From Blepharisma japonicum (Eukaryota > Ciliophora > Heterotrichea > Heterotrichida > Blepharismidae): a stretch of DNA of 64,000 bases. The notes under the pieces are model-generated. The model ran no database searches. It saw only the letters and a program-made list of their open reading frames with translations, and had not been told where the DNA came from. Positions 21,496 through 30,705 of this stretch are shown piece after piece. Position 1 is the first letter of the stretch. Each line of letters opens with the position of its first letter. The stretch covers positions 186,001-250,000 of the forward strand of contig CATKHK010000010.1 in assembly GCA_949751835.1 (NCBI GenBank), read 5' to 3'. A program made the position numbers and the translations under genes.

Positions 21496-22116
21496 TTATA
21501 ATCCCTGATTTAAACTCCTGGGTTTCCCTTCAGACGTAAAAGGCCTTGCCTTACTAAATTCAAACTTTTGAGAACCAGCTGCAGTAATGGGCCTTACTGA
21601 GCTAGGCGTAGTGGTATTCACATTCATCAAATCAAAGCTTATAGACCTCGGAATTCTTCCAGCATTCTCTGAAAGTTTAAGCGATAAATATTGACTATGA
21701 TCAAATTCTCTTTTTCATTTCTTAATTGAATACACAGATTTTGCTGTCTGGAGCCTTTTCAATATTTTTTTGTTTTCATCAGTTATTTTTGTAAGCTCGA
21801 CAATTCTTGAATTTTTATTCAAGGAAAAGTTTTGAAGGCCAACTTTAGGTGGTAAGGAATTTGGAGTCAAAGGAGAAGGTTTCATATCAATCTCTAGCAT
21901 TTTTTGTAGGAGAAGCTTATTTTGTTGATCGATTACAGCTCCTCTGTCATTTTTGATGCGTTCTTGCTTAGCTCGACTTTGGAGATGAGGCATTGCTTTT
22001 GGGGGAAGATTATCTATGCGAGGTCTCATGTTACGTATCTTTATTTGATGTAAAGTATGCTCTCTCAAGATTTCTCGGTCTGTGCAGCGTTTGTTCGCAC
22101 CCATAATGTTCCACAT
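21496..22116 (-). CDS. CFAP97-family (Hemingway-like) ciliary protein
   Basis: A 206-residue basic protein, read through TGA at 21715-21717 as Trp. The central part follows the CFAP97/KIAA1430 pattern: HTLHQIKIRNMRPRIDN, then KNDRGAVIDQQNKLLLQKML, then ITDENKKILKRLQTAKSVYS, then the Trp of KKWKREF. In the family an aromatic residue follows the SxY motif, and the TGA Trp sits there. The C-terminal 60 residues are Ser/Thr/Pro-rich and look disordered. Family knowledge: Hemingway-type proteins associate with axonemes and are needed for motile cilia or sperm tails. The start is set by an in-frame TAA upstream. The family call rests on pattern recognition of a short domain. Confidence 0.7.
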
Positions 22117-22844
22117 TGAAATTTTTAATAGAGAGTTATATTTAAAGAGTTATTTGAGAATTTAATGATTTTGTACTAACTAGCCCTCTCCATGGGTGAA
22201 CAAGATATATTTTATTTTATAATATTAACTAAGCTTGAATGATACCTTTATATCTTATAATTTTCTTTAGGTACATTGTCTGAATTTTTTATCACAATAG
22301 AAGATAGTATTTCTTCATCCTTCTTGAAACATTAAAACTTACTCATAATAGAATTCTATAACTAATTTTTAAATCTTTGAAATACACTTAAATATGTCAT
22401 TTTTAATCAACAAAATGTTTTGAAGTTGAGCATAATGAAGCAAATTATAATCTTAAATCATCTAAGATTATAAATAGGGTCTAGCTAGTTAATGCTTTAT
22501 TATTCATAAATTTTAAATTTGATTTAACTGTGTTCATTTAAGTCATTTTATTTGTTGCATATTAAATGTATCAGTTCATTTGAAATTAAGTAGAATTGCA
22601 ACTCAAAACAATTTAGAGTTGAATCTATCCCAATTGGCCAATTAATTTAATATGTATATAAATAAATTAATCTATCTGAATTAAACTCCCTTTTAGTGAA
22701 GAGACTCTAAATCTTTAAATATTTAGTTTTTGATGCTTAGATTCTTCTCACAAAGCTTCAATTTGAAAGATTTAATGTTTAATGACGTCATTGAATTTTT
22801 TCACCAATTTTTTAGATATCCTGTAAAAATGTTGTTGACTATAA
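22117..22844. other. 728-bp AT-rich spacer between divergent genes
   Basis: Should carry the promoters of the CFAP97-like and second paraoxonase-like genes. I see no ORF, RNA gene or clear repeat in it. Confidence 0.45.
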
Positions 22845-23954
22845 ATGGATCTTAAGAGGATCATTATCTTTAGCTCTGTAGCTTTGCTTTTCAGTTGGGT
22901 TGTTTATTTCATGATAAATCTTCTAGATATTTTTGTCGTGACCAATAAGCATCACCACGAGACTTGCGAAGTTCTTGACTTGCCATCAGCTCCTGAAGAT
23001 ATAGAAATCTACGGAAGTGTCATTATAGCAGCTTTAGATGATAGAATTCCTCATATGTTTAGGCACCTTGACATGAAAAGCGCTAAACAAGGTCTTCTAG
23101 TCTGGATTGATCCTAAGACTAAAAAATGGGCTGAAATCCCTATATCAAATTTCCCATCTGGATTACCATTTCACCCTCATGGAACTTTTCTCTACAAAAA
23201 CTCAACTTTGTACACAGTAAATCATGCTCTTGGGCAGTATGGAGAAAGAATTGAAGTATTTTCTTTAGTAGAAGATGGGGACAGGAACATCAAGGCAACT
23301 TACTTAAGATCTGCCGTGTTTCCTGACAATTGGCATGGGATAATTAATGATGTCGTCGTCTACAAAGAGGGACATTTTTATGCAACCCAATGGATGCCAA
23401 TTCCAGACACCCCAGAAGGCCGCGATCATTCTTTCCTGACATCTTTCATCAGAACTGCCAAAATGTTCTTTTATAAAAACTCCTACGTTTACTCTTGCTT
23501 TGAAAAAGATGGAAAAGCTGAATGCACACCTCAGCATATTGCCTATATAAATAATGGAGCAAATGTGATAGGCAACCAACTTCTAGTAGCAGATACATAT
23601 CCAAGTGTCGTGAATATTTATGACATTCAAAGCGACTTGAGCTTGAAATATGTAGAGTCTGTGAAATTCCCTCATCATTTAGATAACATTAGTGTTGAGC
23701 CTAATGGATCAGCTTTGGTGGTAGGGATTACAAGAATGATAGAATTTGTGATTTTAACTGAAAATCTAAAGGCTGGAAAACCAAAAAGTGTAATGGGGAG
23801 CGGAGTTAGCAGAATGAGTAAGGTTAATGGGAAGTGGGAAGTCAAAGAATTACTAATGCAAGATACACTTTTTGCAAGTGCAGCAATTATTTTGGATGAT
23901 ACTATGCTAATTGGAAGTATTATTGATAATGCTGCTTTGGTTTGCAAAGTTTAA
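22845..23954 (+). CDS. Paraoxonase/arylesterase-family membrane-anchored protein, second copy
   Basis: A 369-residue paralogue of the gene at 1925-3019. It has the same N-terminal hydrophobic anchor followed by NLLDIFVVTNKHHHE. PON landmarks are APEDIEIYG, PFHPHGTF, VNHALGQYGERIEVF, INDVVVYKEGHFYATQW, NNGANV, HLDNISV and a final DDTMLIGS. Both catalytic-site His and the calcium-ligand Glu/Asn/Asp are kept. The protein is predicted to sit on the lumenal or extracellular side. Family members hydrolyse lactones and aryl esters. The two copies are on opposite strands about 20 kb apart, so this is not a simple tandem. The start is preceded by GACTATAA. Confidence 0.87.
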   Translation: MDLKRIIIFSSVALLFSWVVYFMINLLDIFVVTNKHHHETCEVLDLPSAPEDIEIYGSVIIAALDDRIPHMFRHLDMKSAKQGLLVWIDPKTKKWAEIPISNFPSGLPFHPHGTFLYKNSTLYTVNHALGQYGERIEVFSLVEDGDRNIKATYLRSAVFPDNWHGIINDVVVYKEGHFYATQWMPIPDTPEGRDHSFLTSFIRTAKMFFYKNSYVYSCFEKDGKAECTPQHIAYINNGANVIGNQLLVADTYPSVVNIYDIQSDLSLKYVESVKFPHHLDNISVEPNGSALVVGITRMIEFVILTENLKAGKPKSVMGSGVSRMSKVNGKWEVKELLMQDTLFASAAIILDDTMLIGSIIDNAALVCKV

Positions 23955-24475
23955 TCATAAATAGTTATCGATTAAGAATTATTTAAAAGAAAATTTGCAG
24001 TTCCAATTAATAATAATTAGACATATTGAGCAGATCTTAATAATGATTTCTTATTGTTATACGTTCTTTGATAATAAATATATATTATGCAATAGTTTAA
24101 GATTGCATTCTATTTTTTCCTCTATTTGCTTATGATATTGTTTAATCATCATTTATAATATAAGAATTGAGAAAATGGGTATAGACTACATCAAAACTAT
24201 TGGAATGAAAATTTAAGTAGCAACTTAACAGACAACACTCTTACCTCGTTGTAAAAAGTGAACTCACGATTTTGAAAACAATCAACGGAAGTGCCACAAA
24301 GAAATATTTTCAAGATACAATAGTTAATTAATTATTTACAATTCAAGATACACTAGCTTTTGGCATTCTGTCAGAGACATCCGATTATTATTCCCAATAA
24401 ATAACGTCTAATTATTTTCTCCAGTCATTTTAAAAATAAACTTGATGTGAATTTTCTGATTATTCCTTTTTATCA
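23955..24475. other. 521-bp spacer with a short direct repeat
   Basis: The word TTCAAGATACAMTAG occurs twice, at 24309-24323 and 24342-24356, starting 33 bp apart and about 120-170 bp before the next start codon. It could be a promoter element or chance. Otherwise this is AT-rich spacer without ORFs. Confidence 0.4.
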
Positions 24476-25513
24476 ATGGAAGCTCCTAAAAACTCATCAG
24501 GTGAAGAAAGCGAGAATTCTTATGCCGATATCTCACGTTCTATTGAATGCAAATCTCCTGCACAAGTAGCTCCTTTCCCTCCTAGGTCTATAGCATCTCA
24601 TGGGTCTACCATTGTAAGATCTCCTTCACAAGATTTATTCAATGAGTCTGGCCGTAGCAGTATTCAGCCACCTTCAGAGGTGGCTATCAAGCTAGAAAAC
24701 GTCCACAAGACATATTTAATAGGAACTGAAGGGGTTGCAGCATTAAGAGGTGTCTCTTTTACAGTTAAAAAAGGAGAATTTGTATGTATATTAGGCACAT
24801 CAGGAGGAGGAAAAACAACTTTATTGAATATTATGGGAACTATAGATAAACCTACCAAAGGGCATGTCTGGATCTTTGGATCGAGAATTAAAGCAAACAC
24901 CCGTGATAGTTTTCTTGCTGATTTAAGAACGAAACGCTTAGCCTTTGTGTTCCAAACTTTCAACTTAATTGCATCTATGACTGCAATAGAAAACGTTGAA
25001 CTTCCAATGTTACTCTATGGGAAGTTATCTCCAAGTGAAATAAAGACCAGGGCAAGAGAATTATTAGCAAAAGTGGGCTTAGAAGACCGTACAGACCATT
25101 TTCCAAACCAATTGTCAGGAGGTGAGCAACAAAGAGTCACAATAGCCAGAGCTCTTGCAAATGACCCTGAGATTTTATTATTGGATGAGCCGACTGGTGA
25201 TCTTGATACAAAAAACACTGATATTGTGATGAAAATTCTGCTTGATTTAAATAGAGAAGGGAAAACTTTAATTATGGTGACTCATGATGTGAGCTTGAAA
25301 AGTTATGCCCACAAAGTGGTAAGAGTAATGGATGGCAAATTAATAAGACAAGAAGAAATCACTGAAGAAGAAAGATCTTCTATGATTGAAAGGCACAGTG
25401 AAGGAAAAGCTGCATTGAGAACAGGAACCAACGTGCAGTTAACTAGTGATATGCCTAGAACCACATACCGAAAACCAGCAGATTACCCAGCCTTACAACC
25501 TAGAGTACCATAA
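24476..25513 (+). CDS. LolD/MacB-type soluble ABC ATPase
   Basis: A 345-residue protein with a single nucleotide-binding domain at about residues 75-300. It has Walker A GTSGGGKTT (about 109-117), a Q-loop in VFQTFNLI, signature LSGGEQQRV (about 210), Walker B ILLLDEPTGDLDT and H-loop MVTHD. LDEPTGDLD and FNLIASMTAIENVELPM are typical of the bacterial LolD/MacB/FtsE group. A Ser-rich 70-residue N-terminus and a 45-residue tail have no membrane segment, so a separate permease is expected. Prokaryote-like ABC ATPases of this class exist in some protists. The function is unknown, and bacterial-type ancestry is likely but may be ancient. The next gene begins 22 bp downstream. Confidence 0.88.
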   Translation: MEAPKNSSGEESENSYADISRSIECKSPAQVAPFPPRSIASHGSTIVRSPSQDLFNESGRSSIQPPSEVAIKLENVHKTYLIGTEGVAALRGVSFTVKKGEFVCILGTSGGGKTTLLNIMGTIDKPTKGHVWIFGSRIKANTRDSFLADLRTKRLAFVFQTFNLIASMTAIENVELPMLLYGKLSPSEIKTRARELLAKVGLEDRTDHFPNQLSGGEQQRVTIARALANDPEILLLDEPTGDLDTKNTDIVMKILLDLNREGKTLIMVTHDVSLKSYAHKVVRVMDGKLIRQEEITEEERSSMIERHSEGKAALRTGTNVQLTSDMPRTTYRKPADYPALQPRVP

Positions 25514-25535
25514 ATTAAGTAAATTTTCTTTATAA

Positions 25536-26339
25536 ATGCTAAATAAAGGAATTAGCCAAACGCCTGTTAAAGCAGCTAATTTGATAAGCAAAACTAATTC
25601 GCAGCGAAATAGCCCAGCACCAGACAATTACAATGATAAAAGGCATATTTATAACAAATCTGTATCACCAGGACGATTTGATTATTCGTCGTTCGATATT
25701 CCTTATAAACGATACAAAGAAAAATCCAAAAAACAGAAAGTCATTCTTGATATTTCCAATGAAGATGCCAGAATGAAAGAAATTTTTACTACAGAAAGTA
25801 AATTCAGTGCTTTGGCATCTCATATTATAACTCCCAAAAAGCAAACAAATAATATTCCGCTGGATAACAAACCTTTTAATCGAAGAAAAACTGATTTAAT
25901 GATGCAGACAAACAATTATAATGCAGATGCAGAAAGAAAAAGAGCAACTGCTGCATTTTTTGGAGATGAAACTGAGGGGATTCATAAAATTTCGAATCAG
26001 TTTATTATAAGATTTGCGAAAAATCAATTGAAATCCATGATTCGTGATCCTATTACCGGAGAGGTTAAAGAATTCAGGGCCGATAGAGAAAAACTTTTAC
26101 CGCTTGGAGAACATAGACAAGAAAATGTGGCAATGAAAATTTGTGAGTCTCCCCCACCATCTATAAGATACGAGTTGCCAAAATTTGGCAAAAAAGTGCC
26201 GAAAAATACAATTTTCAACCCTTTGACTGGTGAAATAAGAGAAGTAGATAATATGCAAAATTTTGCAAGTGATGGAATGAGCAAGAGTATGATACCAAGC
26301 TTTGATTGGCCTTCTGGGAAGTCTAATAAGATTTATTAA
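25536..26339 (+). CDS. Hypothetical basic protein with a short internal repeat
   Basis: A 267-residue Lys/Arg/Asn-rich protein with no recognised domain. A motif is repeated: IRDPITGEVKEFRAD near residue 170 and IFNPLTGEIREVDN near residue 230, both of form I-x-(D/N)-P-(I/L)-TGE-(V/I)-(K/R)-E. The N-terminal half is low-complexity with Ser-Pro sites. It starts directly after CTTTATAA and only 22 bp beyond the ABC ATPase stop, so it probably shares little or no separate spacer with it. A cytoskeletal or scaffold role would be a guess; I give none. Confidence 0.65.
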   Translation: MLNKGISQTPVKAANLISKTNSQRNSPAPDNYNDKRHIYNKSVSPGRFDYSSFDIPYKRYKEKSKKQKVILDISNEDARMKEIFTTESKFSALASHIITPKKQTNNIPLDNKPFNRRKTDLMMQTNNYNADAERKRATAAFFGDETEGIHKISNQFIIRFAKNQLKSMIRDPITGEVKEFRADREKLLPLGEHRQENVAMKICESPPPSIRYELPKFGKKVPKNTIFNPLTGEIREVDNMQNFASDGMSKSMIPSFDWPSGKSNKIY

Positions 26340-26423
26340 AGTAAAATGCATATTTTATCATAAATCATTACAGAATGATACTGCAAAAAGGATTCATAAT
26401 TAGATTAGTAAAGGATTGTTTCC

Positions 26424-27323
26424 ATGCCGCTAAGTAGTACTTTAGTCGCAAAATTAAAGACCAATAGATACGGCAAAGAAAGATTAAATCTTGACAATTG
26501 CGAACCTTATTTGACAAGCAAAGATGCGCTGCAACTTTTTTACGCGATGCGTCATAATACAAAAGTAAAAGAGTTGAATTTATATGGGAATAAAATTGGA
26601 GATAGAGGAGTCGCTATCATTGCCTATATTCCAAACATAGAAAAATTAGATTTGGGGAATAATCATATATCTTCTGAGGGAATCGCGTTTTTTCGGGATT
26701 CTACAGTTCGCAATGTCTCTTTAAGAGATAATGCACTAGGATTTGATGCTGTAAGTGAAGAAGATAGCTACGATGTATTTAGTCCATTTTACTTTAATAA
26801 ATACATTGAAGAATTGGATTTGACAAATTGTAATTTGGCAGAAAAGAGCGTCTCAGATTTAATAAAATATAACCGCAGTTTACGACGGTTGAATTTAAAT
26901 CAGAATGCAAGAGTAACAGATGTAACGCTAAAACACATAGGAAAAAACAATACCTTACTGGAATTGAATTTGTCAGAAACAAATATTACAGATAAGACAC
27001 TAGAGTTTCTAATAAAAAATAATTCTTTACAGAGACTTGTGTTTTATAAAAACAATATAACAGATGCGGGAGCCGCTTTGTTAAGCACGCACAACTCGTT
27101 AAAAAGTTTACGAATTGTAAAAACAAATATCTCGGAAAATGGAATGAATGCTTTTTTGAATAGTAGGCTAGAAGAAATAGAGGTGACTGTAGGAGAAGAT
27201 TGCTATCCGTGTAATTACATATGCGAATTTCAAGAGCAATTTAAGAAAACAAGGGAAGAAGCTGTTGTATTAGAGGAATCCCCAAAAGAATTATCATTTG
27301 TTTATAAAAAACCTAGGAAATAA
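26424..27323 (+). CDS. Leucine-rich repeat (RNI-like) protein
   Basis: A 299-residue protein that is almost entirely RNI-type leucine-rich repeats. Visible units include VKELNLYGNKIGDRGVAII, IEKLDLGNNHISSEGIAFF, IEELDLTNCNLAEKSV, LLELNLSETNITDKTLEFL and LQRLVFYKNNITDAGAALL. A short charged C-terminal tail follows. Such proteins are binding scaffolds; the partner is unknown. It uses no TGA codon. Its codon and base usage looks slightly different from its neighbours (more CG-containing codons such as GCG and CGA), and it stands next to a broken unrecognised ORF cluster, so foreign origin is possible but unproven. Confidence 0.75.
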   Translation: MPLSSTLVAKLKTNRYGKERLNLDNCEPYLTSKDALQLFYAMRHNTKVKELNLYGNKIGDRGVAIIAYIPNIEKLDLGNNHISSEGIAFFRDSTVRNVSLRDNALGFDAVSEEDSYDVFSPFYFNKYIEELDLTNCNLAEKSVSDLIKYNRSLRRLNLNQNARVTDVTLKHIGKNNTLLELNLSETNITDKTLEFLIKNNSLQRLVFYKNNITDAGAALLSTHNSLKSLRIVKTNISENGMNAFLNSRLEEIEVTVGEDCYPCNYICEFQEQFKKTREEAVVLEESPKELSFVYKKPRK

Positions 27324-27399
27324 ATAAAATTTTCAGACAAACTCATTTAAACACAGATTATATTTTTAGATACCTGATTTAAAACCTTTAGCGCGCACA

Positions 27400-28000
27400 A
27401 TGAATGAATTGAGAGATCCGAGAGACTTAGAAATATATGATTTTAGATAATGCAGCAATGGTGGCGGTATATGATCCAAATTACAACAACCCTATTACCA
27501 CGGGTTCTCTTTCTAAAAATATTAAACAACCTGATACTTTGACCAATACTCGATATGGAGATTCGGAAAAACGAGCGTTGTACGATATATTAACGGATAG
27601 ACGATTTATTGACACTTACGATATAGATAGGAATGTTACAAATAAAGATTTATAGGTAATTTGTTAGCAAAAACGCAGCATCCTTCTCAGAAAATATCCG
27701 CAGCAAATAATCTTGCATCAGAATATGAAAAATATAAATATCTTGATGATAATGCCGCGAATGATTATAAAATATTTTCAGATTATAACTTAAGCGGTGG
27801 TGTTTTAAGTGAGAGGTCTTTGTGCGATGCATCAGATAATACTGGAAGATTAGGAAATGGATGCTATCCCTATATGAACGCTGCTTTTCCGGTAAAAAAT
27901 TTTACGATATAATAATCAAAATGCTTTAGATGTTCTTTGTATTTTAAACCCAGAAGGGGACTATGCGAATAGTGCTAAAAATACTAAAAAAGGGAATTAA
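27400..28000 (+). pseudogene. Broken, unrecognised ORF cluster
   Basis: Coding-like sequence continues for about 600 bp but only in short stretches in different frames; the two longest cover about 27437-27655 and 27661-27912. It appears to have about three breaks. The deduced pieces are rich in Asp, Asn and Tyr and match no family I know. Like the adjacent LRR gene, the stretch has more CG-containing codons than its neighbours, which hints at a shared foreign origin. It is treated as a fossil, and no function is proposed. Confidence 0.5.
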
Positions 28001-28382
28001 AACAACTTAAGACCTCTATTAACTGCCTGAAAAAGAAGATGCCAGTAAGCATTTCATAATTTGAATTGAATTGAATTATGGCTATCACCCCTTAACTTTC
28101 AATTTCCCCTTAATTTATCAATGTTTTCTACAAATTTTCGTAACTTTTTCATTTAAGCACATCGCATATTTTATAATTTAACTCTTAAGCTAGTTTTTCT
28201 CTCTTTTGAATATATTAATAAATAAATTCTTTAATACAATTGTCTACATCAATCAATACATCTCTGTGCTTCAATGTGAATATACACCCTTTTATATACC
28301 TTAAATATCCCTAATGAAAATTAAGTTTTATGTAACTGATGTCTAAAACTGATCATTCCTGAATTTAATAGATTAATAATTA
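28001..28382. other. 382-bp AT-rich spacer
   Basis: Promoter region for the F-box-like gene. I see no ORF, repeat or RNA feature in it. Confidence 0.45.
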
Positions 28383-29948
28383 ATGGAAAAACCGCCAGCA
28401 TATTGGATCGCTAAATTCCAAAACAAAAGCTCTACTAGTCGCTGTCTTATTCATTTGCTAGGACAAAATGTTACACGAGAAATCATCTCTTTCTTGACTC
28501 TCGAAGAATTCATCAACTTTACAATGACCTGCAAGAAGCTATGAAGGTTTGCCCAAGACCCATGTGTTCGCATTAACGGTTCGAATCCAGATAGTTCTTC
28601 CTTGAAGTATATTCTATATCAAGACGACACTATAGGCGGCCAAAACTTTTCCGAAATGATGATAAAGCGAAATTATTCTATCAATAATTCCCCAAAAATC
28701 GAAATCCAATGAACGAATACTCCACAAAAGATTTTCCACTTCGTAAATATCAAAAGTGAGAATTATTTTATTGCTTTTAAGGACAATTTTATCAACATTT
28801 ATGAAATTCCAACATTTAAGAACGAACTTATTAAGAGGGAATCTTGGTTTTGTAAACATGATATTATTGATGCTGCTGGATTTAAAAATAAAATAGTTGC
28901 TTCATATGAAGGAGGGTTAGGATTATTTGTGTATGGGAGAGATGAAGATTTGGAATATTTTGAAGATATAAATTGCTCGAAATTAATTGTGGAAATTGCT
29001 CCACGCCATAGACTAACTGATTTGAAGTGGTTTGAAAATGGGCATCTGATAATTGCTAAATCTCGAGGAACGATACATCTCTTTAGAAGCGATCTTGAGC
29101 TAATTCATCAAATTTCAGCTGAAGGAAAAATGCTTGAATACCATGTGCCTAGTATAAAGGCGAATGATTTTGTTATTTACTATGAAAATATGATTAAAAC
29201 TTACAAGTCAGCACTTCAAACGCATGTTGAAATATCTTTCAACGAAATAATTAAAATGGTATCTTCAACTCAATATAAAGTATTTGATCGTGTTGAGCAT
29301 GCTTTAATAGTGCAGACCCATAGCAATCATATTTATAAAAACAACGAATCTCTTTCAGTTTATGCTAGAAGTTTTAAAGTAGATAGAGAATTTTTACTGT
29401 GCATTGATGACACATCACGTTTGACTATCTATGATATGAGAAATATGTGCTTTTTGCAAGATGTTGTATCAATGAGATACTCTTTTCCAATCTCTACATT
29501 ATTGACCTATATTTCATTTTATAAAAGTATATATCTCACAAAGGAAGATAAATATGAAATAAATGTTTATCATTATAAAGAAGCTGCTCCATTAGTTTTC
29601 AAGACTCCATTCAATAAGATAACGAATCAGTTTTATATTCATCCATATTTATGCCTTTCAGGAACAAGATATGGGCATTTCGGTATAATGATTTTGAACT
29701 TATATTCATATGTTCATTATGAAGCCTATGAAGATATTTTAAACTATGAGCTCCCACCAAAAAGAAATAAAAATGTAAAAATACCCAAAAAGATCCTAGA
29801 TGAAGATAATGAAGAAAAGAAAGAAGAAAGGGTAGAGTATCGCAGAGGAAATTTAATTAGATATAAAGAAAAGGAAAAAGAAGAAGTTGCAGCAAAAGGA
29901 AAAAGCGATAAGAAAGAAAAAAAAGATAAGCATAAAAAGCATCATTAA
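28383..29948 (+). CDS. F-box-like protein with probable beta-propeller region
   Basis: A 521-residue protein restored by reading TGA at 28542-28544 and 28710-28712 as Trp. Under the standard code only the last 340 residues would be seen, without a Met. Residues about 30-65 resemble an F-box: REIISFLTLEEFINFTMTCKKL, then the TGA Trp, then RFAQDP. The long middle is made of short beta-strand-like segments (KIVASYEGGLGLFVYG, LIIAKSRGTIHLF, RLTIYDMRN) suggesting a degenerate WD40-like propeller. The C-terminal 60 residues are Lys/Glu-rich (KEKEKEEVAAKGKSDKKEKK). Family knowledge: F-box proteins recruit substrates to SCF ubiquitin ligases. The F-box call is moderate, the propeller tentative. Confidence 0.7.
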
Positions 29949-29969
29949 TGAAATAGAAATATTTGGATC

Positions 29970-30290
29970 TATTAGGTCTCTCTTCCATAAATAGTATTCT
30001 ATATGGCTTGTTTAGACGCCTACTGGTAGCATAAGCGAATGAGGCGGCATCTATCTCTGGTAACTCTGAATCAGGCCGACAATAGGCTTTTAGGTAGTGG
30101 TATTGCACTCTTTGGTCAACGAGATTTACGGGCATCACTCTTTCCAACGCAGTCCCAATAAACCGCTTAATTACTCTACCCCGTTATCGATTTACTCAAG
30201 TCACCTCTTTTGAGAGGTTTCACCTTGGATTAGTCACAAAAAGCGATTTGTACTTGGAGCCTTCATTTAAGTCTAAAATAATGCTAAGCC
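29970..30290 (-). other. GC-richer island with an unrecognised minus-strand open frame
   Basis: Base composition changes sharply after the F-box-like stop. This island is visibly richer in G and C than any spacer here. On the minus strand a frame stays open from about 30180 down past 29970. It includes QRVQYHYLKAYCRP, IDAASFAYATSRRLN and KPYRILFMEERP, which look like real protein but match nothing I can name. A Met lies at 30147. The frame then runs on into the antisense of the F-box gene, so no natural end is seen. It may be a fragment of foreign or organellar DNA, or the edge of an old insertion. Confidence 0.4.
30203..30218. repeat. 6-bp stem hairpin at the edge of the GC-richer island
   Basis: ACCTCT-TTTG-AGAGGT, a perfect 6-bp stem with a 4-nt loop, lies just outside the unrecognised minus-strand frame. 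It could mark an element edge or a transcript terminator; chance is also possible. Confidence 0.4.
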
Positions 30291-30587
30291 AATCTATGGC
30301 TCAAAAATAATGCCAAATTTGGATAATTAGCACAACTTCAAGGCGAATTGATTTCAAAGTCATTTTATGCATATTCATTAATAAATTAAATTATAAAATC
30401 TAAAATATTTTTTCAAACATATAGTAGTATTTTGAATTATAAATTCGAAAGAAAACATTAATATAAGTTATCTAAACATATATACTTTAACGATTGTATA
30501 CAAACTCATATTCTAAAGCACCTTTCTTTAATATATCACTAAAATTAAAACATATAACTCTATCACAAATTAATGCATTTCTTTTTA

Positions 30588-30690
30588 AAACCCTTATTTT
30601 ATCGTAAACCCTTCTCAAAATAATCTCTAAAAGCCTCAAATTTCTCACTTTTCTCTGTCTCTTCTTCATCTCTATTTCTTAAACTTATTG
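30588..30690 (+). promoter_or_regulatory. Pyrimidine-rich leader and AAACCCTT pair upstream of RPL4
   Basis: AAACCCTT occurs at 30588-30595 and 30606-30613, 18 bp apart. It is followed by a pyrimidine-rich tract at about 30641-30680 that ends shortly before the RPL4 start. Pyrimidine-rich leaders are common in ribosomal-protein genes of many eukaryotes. Here the role is an inference from position and composition alone. Confidence 0.3.
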
Positions 30691-30705
30691 CTAAACCATA
30701 AATAA

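Noticed and set aside
28570-28590. Sequence GGTTCGAATCC resembling a tRNA T-arm
   Set aside because: It lies inside the F-box-like coding frame (encoding NGSNP) and no acceptor, D or anticodon stems can be formed around it.
30487-30669. 60-codon minus-strand ORF upstream of RPL4
   Set aside because: It is the antisense of a pyrimidine-rich leader, giving Arg/Lys-rich translation by composition alone.
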